A stretch of 64,000 nucleotides of DNA from Stomoxys calcitrans (taxonomy: Eukaryota; Arthropoda; Insecta; Diptera; Muscidae), in contig NC_081553.1 in assembly GCF_963082655.1 (NCBI RefSeq), positions 38,080,242 through 38,144,241 of the forward strand, read 5' to 3'. Shown piece by piece: positions 58,514 through 64,000 of the stretch (its first letter is position 1; every line of letters starts with the position of its first letter). The notes under the pieces are model-generated. The model saw only the letters and a list, made by a program, of their open reading frames with translations, searched no databases and was not told where the DNA came from. The position numbers and the translations under genes are program-made.

Positions 58514-58855
58514 CTGATTTATTACCTAGATCAAATCTACAATAAGGCAGTAGGAGCCGATGGGTTGCTAGCTGTTCTATTTAAAACCATATAAAACATA
58601 ATGAAAAGGCTTAAATGGGGTTTTCTAAGACATTCTAAATCTATCTAGCGCTAACAGTGGTTTTATTTGGTGCTGTACAGTGGTTCCTTCTGGTGCAGTA
58701 GGAGCCGATGGGTTGCTAGCTGTTCTATTTAAAACCATATAAAACATAATGAAAAGGCTTCAATGAGGTTTTCTAAGACATTCTAAATCCTATTAGCGCT
58801 AAACAGTGGTTTTATTTGGTGCTATATTGTGGTTTCTTCTGGTGCTGCACAGTGG
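58514..58855 (+). repeat. 148-bp direct duplication of a LINE RT fragment
   Basis: The + frame from about 58514 reads YLDQIYNKAVGADGLLAVLF, which resembles the NKAxGxDGxPxELFK motif at the start of LINE reverse transcriptases. GCAGTAGGAGCCGATGGGTT starts at 58547 and at 58695, so the piece is doubled with a 148-bp step. Both copies then run into GGTTTTATTTGGTGCT-type repeats. Non-functional. Confidence 0.6.
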
Positions 58856-60150
58856 TTTGAGATCGAAAACTGCTAGAAATAATTTTTTAAATATTTTTAA
58901 AATTTTTTGTTTAGCGAAATATTCGAAGGGATTTCTTCTTTAGTTTAGTGCATCACTAGTTGGTCTCCAAACATTATTTTTTTTTGTACTGTATTCCACC
59001 CTATTAAACTCACTTGACCACCCACCAAAAGGCGACCTCCTAAGCATGTAAGGCCTCTAGTTAAATCTGTGGTTGCATATGTGTTTCAACAACACATAAT
59101 TTATTATCTTAACATACATTAAGCGAAAAAATCTCAGAGTTTAAATCGTCGTTTTTTTTCTTTTTCGGCGTGTTGTGCGGCGCAGTGCAGACTAAATGGC
59201 CATTAGTGAAATTGCATGCGAACATTTTCGAATGCAATAACAAAATTGGTTTCTAACTTCATCAGTGGCTGTAGAAGCAAGGATTTTTGCTGGCTTGATT
59301 AGCATAACTATGTTGCTTCACCAAACAACCACACAACTTCACATCATCATCCAAACGACAATATCGAGCATCAACATGGTCGTATATTCATGGTTGCATG
59401 CACCTCTTTTTTTTTTTTTTTGGAAAAAAACGGGCCAAACATACGCAGGCCAAGTGACACCGGCACCACCTCTCAACTTGAGTTGAAAAATTTTAATTTA
59501 TTGTAAATTTACCATAAATTAAATCATTGCCTTTCGTTTAGTTTTGCAGTTTGGCTACAGCTTTGGTAGTTGTTGTTGTTGTTGTTGCTGTTGCACAACT
59601 CCACTCCATTCTAGAATTTAGAGATCCAAAAAAGGCAGCCACCAACCAACCAACACCTCATTGTCGGTGATGGTGTCGTTGTAACTTGGCAAGAGTGCGA
59701 ATTTAGATTTATTGTGCGGAAAATAATTCACGACACTATTTACGGTTTAAAGGGGTCCGTCTGTCTCCTTCGAGGAGCGAATGAACTAAACAACTAACCA
59801 TCGAACGCACACGCAGTTTGTGGCTTATCCAACACTCGAGGATACCTTCACCCCCTATCACCTACATCGAAATAGATTTGCTATCGTGGCAACTGGCCAA
59901 CCATATTTGGCAAGATTTGCTTGTGTGGCAACAACCAAAGTTCATAAATATCCTCTCGCACCATTGTGTGTATCGCTGCAGATGTAACTGCGTTAAAAAT
60001 GCAGTGACAACCACGAAAATGGTATATCTCGACTTGCTTTTGTGCGAGACATAAGCATGGATAAGAAAATACCTTGGAAATTCCTATTAAGATTTTATAA
60101 GACTGCGGTGGGTGGTAATTTAGATGGTGTATTAATAGTTCCAAAAAGAT
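58856..60150. other. Unique spacer with homopolymer and GTT tracts
   Basis: Contains a T run at 59407-59422, a (GTT)n tract near 59568-59592 and no recognisable gene. Frames at 59265-59486 and 59818-60165 have no known domain. Confidence 0.45.
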
Positions 60151-60152
60151 TT

Positions 60153-62096
60153 TTATACCCACCACCTTAGAAGGGAGGAGGGGCTAATGGCCATATAGCC
60201 TCAGATTTGGATATAGCCCCCATATAAACCGATCCCCAGTTTTCACTTCTTGAGACCATAGAGATGTCAATTTTCATCCGATTAGTAAAGTCGGTGCCGA
60301 GTATGATCCGAATCGGTCAATAAACTGTTATAGGCCCCATACAAACTCATCGTCGGATTTTACTTCTTGATCCCCTAAAACCTTTATTTGGCTGAAATTT
60401 TGGCCAAAATATTCTGTACTGATTGTCAACATCATTGCCGAGTATGATCCGAATTTGGTATACCCCCCGAACTGGTATAATTCCAAAAAAACTGGTATAT
60501 AGAAACCGATTCCCGGATTTTACTTCTTGAGCCCTCAGAAGACTCAATTTGCATCTAATTTGGCTGAACTTGGGTACAAAGAGTTCTTCTATGACTTTCA
60601 ACAGCCATGCCAAGTATGATCCGAATCGATCTAAATACTGATGCGGGCCCCATATTAACTGATCCCCGGATTTGATTTCTTGATCTCCTAGAGGCCTCAA
60701 TTTTCACCTAATTTGGCTGAAATTTGACACAAAGAACTTTGATATGACTTTCAGCGTCCGTGCCAAGTATGATCCCAATCGGTCTATATTCTGATACAGG
60801 CCCTTTTTATACCCTCTACCATAGGATGGGGGGTACACTAATTTCGTCATTCTGTTTGTAACTATTCGAAATATTAGTCTGAGACCCCATAAAGTATATA
60901 TATTCTTGATCGTCGCGAAATTTTATGTCGATCTAGCCACGTCCGTCCATCTGTCCGTTCGTCCGCCGCTTGAAATTTTGCACAAATACTTCTTATTGGT
61001 GTAGGTCGGTTGGTATTGTGAATGGACCATATCGGTCCATGTTTTGATATAGCTGCCATATAAACCGATCTTGGGTCTTGACTTCTTGAGCCTCTAGAGG
61101 GCGCAATTCTTATCCGATTGGGATGAAATTTTCCACGACGTGTTTTGTTATGATATCCAATAACTGTGCCAGGTATGGTTCAAATCGGTTTATAACCTGA
61201 TATAGCTGCCATATAAACCGATTTTGGGTCTTGACTTCTTGAGCCTCTAGACTGCGCAATTCTTATCCGATTGGAATGAAATTTTCCACGACGTGTTTTG
61301 TTATGATATCCAATAACTGTGCCAGGTATGGTTCAAATATGTTCATAACCTGATATAGCTACCATATAAACCGATCTTGTCTTCTTGAGCCTCTAGAGTG
61401 CGCAATTATTATCCGATTTGGCTGAAATTTTGCATGACGTATTTTATTCTTACTTTCAACTACTGTGTCAAATAAGGTTCAAATCGGTTCATAACCTGAT
61501 ACATCTGTCATATAAACCGATCTGGGATCTTGACTTCTTGAGCCTGTAGGGGTCACAATTATTATCCGATTTGCCTGAAATCGTGTCTATTATGATCTGA
61601 ATCGGTCTATAGCCCGATACAGCTCCAGTATAAATCGATCACTTTATTTTACATCTTGAGCCCCCAAATGGCGCAATTCTTATTCGAATTGGCTGGCATT
61701 TTACCAAACCGGACCATATTTTGATATCGCTCTAATAGCAGAGCAAATCTTTTCTTATATCCTGTTTTGCCTAAGAGGAGATGCCGGGAAAAGAACTCGA
61801 CACATGCGATGGAGGGTATATAAGATTCGGCCCGGCCGAACTTAGCACGCTTTTACATGTTATTTATAGCCGCCATATTTTGATATTCTGGAGGGCGCAA
61901 GTTTTACTCTATTTACCTGAAATTTTGGAGATGGTATTTTTCTATGACTTCAAACAATCATGACAAGTACGGTCCATATCGGTCAATAACTTGATTTAGC
62001 TCATATATATGTGGAAAAAGTCATTCAAAGAACTTGGCAAATGCGATCCATGGTGGGTGGTATTTAAGATTCAGCCTGGCCGAACTTAGCACCCTT
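60153..62096 (+). mobile_element. DINE-like type D element, interrupted by type A
   Basis: Starts TTATACCCACCACCTTAGAA but lacks the GTCY block, going at once into four type D monomers (CCCCATATAAACCGATCCCC). It is broken at about 60805 after CTGATACAGGCCC. It seems to resume at 61862 (TTTATAGCCGCCATATTTTG) and ends with CATGGTGGGTGGTATTTAAG and a decayed palindrome (TTCAGCCTGGCCGAA). The two outer pieces may instead belong to different copies. Confidence 0.65.
60806..61861 (+). mobile_element. DINE-like element type A, nested, with internal deletions
   Basis: TTATACCCTCTACCATAGGA, AAAGTATATATATTCTTGAT, a very short GTCY tract (60939-60965), four monomers, leader with CGGGAAAAGAACTCGACAC, GATGGAGGGTATA, palindrome TTCGGCCCGGCCGAA, end CACGCTTTTACATGTTA. 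Shorter than the copy at 21052 because of the small GTCY tract, fewer monomers, and a deletion in the leader. Confidence 0.88.
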
Positions 62097-62362
62097 TTTT
62101 TTACTAAACATACATTCACTTTTAATATGACCACCTTTTGTCTTGACTATTGGTTTGACCGAGTTGTGCTTTCGTACAATTTTCAACTTTCTTCAGCGCA
62201 GTCCTTACCTTGCTCTTTAAAATTGCCCAAATAGAAAAGTCCATCGGATTGGAATTTGGTAAATTGAACAGCCACTGTGTGGATGAAATTATTTGCAGAT
62301 GATGATTTCTTGGCTTACGCGTTCTTTATGTCATGGTGCCGAGTCCTGTTGATATATCTATG
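62097..62362 (-). pseudogene. Mariner/Tc1-type transposase, C-terminal remnant
   Basis: Reverse strand reads YQQDSAP then a stop and HKERVSQE, matching the QQDGAPAH block around the second catalytic Asp of mariner-type transposases. Further on, NSNPMDFSIWAILKSKVRTA matches the SPDLNPMDFSIW block around the third catalytic residue and the C-terminal helix. The usual catalytic Asp in DLNP is gone. Two or more stops. A different family from the foldback element at 49206. Confidence 0.72.
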
Positions 62363-63500
62363 GTCTACTACAAAAATTTTTGCCAATGCCCACTACAACA
62401 AAGGAGTTTCCAAAATGTTTTCCCAATAATAAGCCACATTTCTTTGACGCCAGGCTCGATGAAAATGATTGGTGAGCGGCCATCAGCGGTCTCAGCCGAT
62501 TTTCTCGGCACGCCCCATTTTTTCGGTAAGTTTCTGAATGTGGCGCTTCCCATTCAGTTTCCTGTTCAAGATCACTCCCAAGTATTTGACCTTGGTATTG
62601 AAATCGTTCTTTTGAGGAAACATTGTGCATCAAATTTGGCTCTCCTTCGTCTTCCGCGTGAACAAGCTGATTTCAGTCTTCTTTGGGGTAACATTGAGAC
62701 TAGGACTAGCGTAGTCGTATGCTATCCCCAGGACCCTTTCGGCGCTTCTGATTGGGATCCTTACCCCTTAGAAGTATTATAACATCAGTTAGCATTCGTT
62801 ATAGGTTAATAATAATGGCCACCTATAGGAATGGCGATAAAATGCCCCCTGTGGCATGTCTTGTGTCACTTTTCCCTTATATATCTGTCATCAGCTTTTT
62901 TACGACGACGAAAACCTGCGGACCTCTTTCCCAATATTATAAATCTCCCTGGTCCTTTCCTTTCTTGAAGAGGACAATTGTCTTCGAAAAATCGCTATCG
63001 CTATCCTGTTGACATTGTCGTCAAAGTCTTTTATGCTTGGTCAATCATAATTATCTTCCCCAAGTCTTCTTCTGACTAGTCTTCCGAATTTTGTCCAGTT
63101 GATTTTCATCTTATTACTGAAATTTATCGAATTCGGCGCTGACCGTGCTATTCTAAACCTAATATAGCGATGGTCAGAAAAGAAGTGATCCATGGCGACC
63201 CTCCAATCCAGAACCATATCAATTATATTTTCCACATTCAAACCCTCTCCCAAATCCTATTAACAAAGGTGTTACCAATATTAAGGGTTATTAGGTCGAT
63301 AGTATTCAAAAATTCTGCCTGGGCTAGGTCCCGTCTATGAATGTTTGTACGAGTTGGCATTGCACCCTATTAGTACCTTATTTCCTGTGTTTTTCACCTT
63401 ACTCACTAGCCGTTGCAGCTCTGACATGGGTGGCGGCATCGGAGAGTCGAAAGACAGATAAAGTCATGACATACATTCTCTGCCGTCTTCCTGTCACAAC
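62363..63500 (-). mobile_element. LINE fragment: endonuclease end and RT
   Basis: Reverse strand, high to low: endonuclease end (RRDLAQAEFLNTIDLITLNI at about 63330-63270; VLDWRVAMDHFFSDHRYIRF at about 63200-63140), linker, RT piece GILSPFL (about 62855) and RMLTDVIILLRGKDP, then LNVTPKKTEISLFTRKTKES (62700-62640) and KVKYLGVILNRKLNGKRHIQ (about 62590-62530). The last two align with LNVNLEKTEISLFTRKTKV and IKYLDVILERKLNW of 53153-54498, so one family. Frameshifts and stops throughout; the YADD box is not recognisable. Confidence 0.8.
63041..63345 (-). pseudogene. LINE endonuclease C-terminal part, broken
   Basis: SDHRYIRFRI is the SDH motif of AP-type LINE endonucleases, where Asp and His are catalytic. 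It is preceded in another frame by the NTIDLITLNIGN segment. A stop and a frame change at about 63255 separate them. Confidence 0.72.
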
Positions 63501-63571
63501 ACTGTTGCATCCGACGGTGACAACTCTGGGGAAAACAAAAAATTTGAATTTTTATGACAAATTAGGCAGGT

Positions 63572-63816
63572 CTTCGAATTCTGGCGAGACCATCAGAAAA
63601 AATTTTCAGCGGTAGTTTTCCCCTCCTAAATGCTGGCAACATTTGTGGGGTACTATGCCATGCAAAATATTTCTCTCCAAAGAGGTGCCGCACTGCGACA
63701 TGCCGTTCGGACTCGGCTATAAAAAGGAGGCCTCTTATCTTTGAGCTTAAACTTGAATCGGACTGTACTCATTGATATGTGAGAAGTTTGCCTGTGTTCC
63801 TTAGTGGAATGTTCAT
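63572..63816 (+). mobile_element. SINE lacking the tRNA-like head
   Basis: Starts at TCTGGCGAGACCATCAG just after the B box position and continues through GGTACTATGCCATGCAAAA, GTGCCGCACTGCGACATGCC, TATAAAAAG (63718) and the tail TTCCTTAGTGGAATGTTCAT. No promoter boxes, so 5' truncated. Confidence 0.82.
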
Positions 63817-64000
63817 ATTCACACACTCCCCATCAGAGTGTGTGTAGATGTCTCGCTCCGGTGAGGGTTTATCTGAATGACTTCAATCATTGGTCCTTTA
63901 GTAAATGGGCTTCTTTGGAGTGGGTGCTCCTTGTTCTTAAGGTTGTATTGCGTTTCCTGTCACTGCCCTATCCTATGTTCCAATTTAAGGATCTTTGTCT
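63817..64000. other. Right edge, unassigned
   Basis: ACACACTCCCCATCAGAGTG / TGTGTGTAGATG sequence with no recognised domain. It may be a further part of the LINE broken by the SINE, but nothing visible proves it. Confidence 0.3.

Overview
This window looks like intergenic or intronic DNA from a higher fly, most likely a calyptrate/muscid (Musca-, Stomoxys- or Haematobia-like). I find no intact host gene. The assignment rests on DINE-1/INE-1-type (Helentron-associated, HINE) elements: they carry the AAAGTATATATATTCTTGAT block and (GTCY)n microsatellite known from Drosophila DINE-1/INE-1, and a terminal palindrome around TTCGGCC/GGCCGAA. The other residents are a tRNA-derived SINE, mariner-type MITEs, and fragments of Jockey-like and RNase-H-bearing LINEs. 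The species cannot be fixed from sequence alone. || DINE architecture in + orientation: a 5' subterminal inverted repeat (ATACCC[T/A]CCACC), a conserved block, a (GTCY)n tract, 2 to about 14 tandem monomers, the partner inverted repeat (GGTGG[A/T]GGGTAT), then the palindrome and a ...TTTTACTTGTT end. I sort the copies into types A-E by monomer sequence. Types A, B and C have a monomer of exactly 153 bp where measured, D is about 152-153, and E is a ~305-bp dimer. Because 153 = 3 x 51, the arrays stay open in several frames and create long, repetitive but spurious reading frames. || Layout: 1-1.6 kb spacer; 1.6-6.6 kb types A, D and a C/A composite; 8-16.9 kb types B and A, with a small MITE at 16.6 kb; 17-18.3 kb LINE; 18.6-24.3 kb D/A/C arrays with a complete SINE at 20.5 kb; 24.3-26.4 kb unique sequence; 26.4-29.9 kb type A and LINE pieces; 30.6-36.1 kb type B arrays around a different 131-bp tandem-repeat element; 36.8-39.5 kb type B nested in type A; 39.7-41.2 kb type E; 42.2-43.9 kb Jockey-like LINE split by a mariner MITE; 44-47 kb mostly unique, with a 253-bp duplication; 47-50.7 kb mixed repeats including a foldback mariner; 50.7-52 kb unique; 52-54.8 kb a three-level nest (SINE in LINE in DINE); 55.8-57.3 kb type B; 58-58.9 kb foldback SINE and duplicated RT fragment; 60.1-62.1 kb type A inside type D; 62.1-63.8 kb mariner and LINE remnants and a SINE. 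|| The main story is structural: one 153-bp repeat family has radiated into several types while keeping an internal dyad and a core motif, its terminal repeats change in concert, and the same window holds two independent long foldback structures (in a mariner and in a SINE) plus abrupt strand switches inside the DINE arrays.
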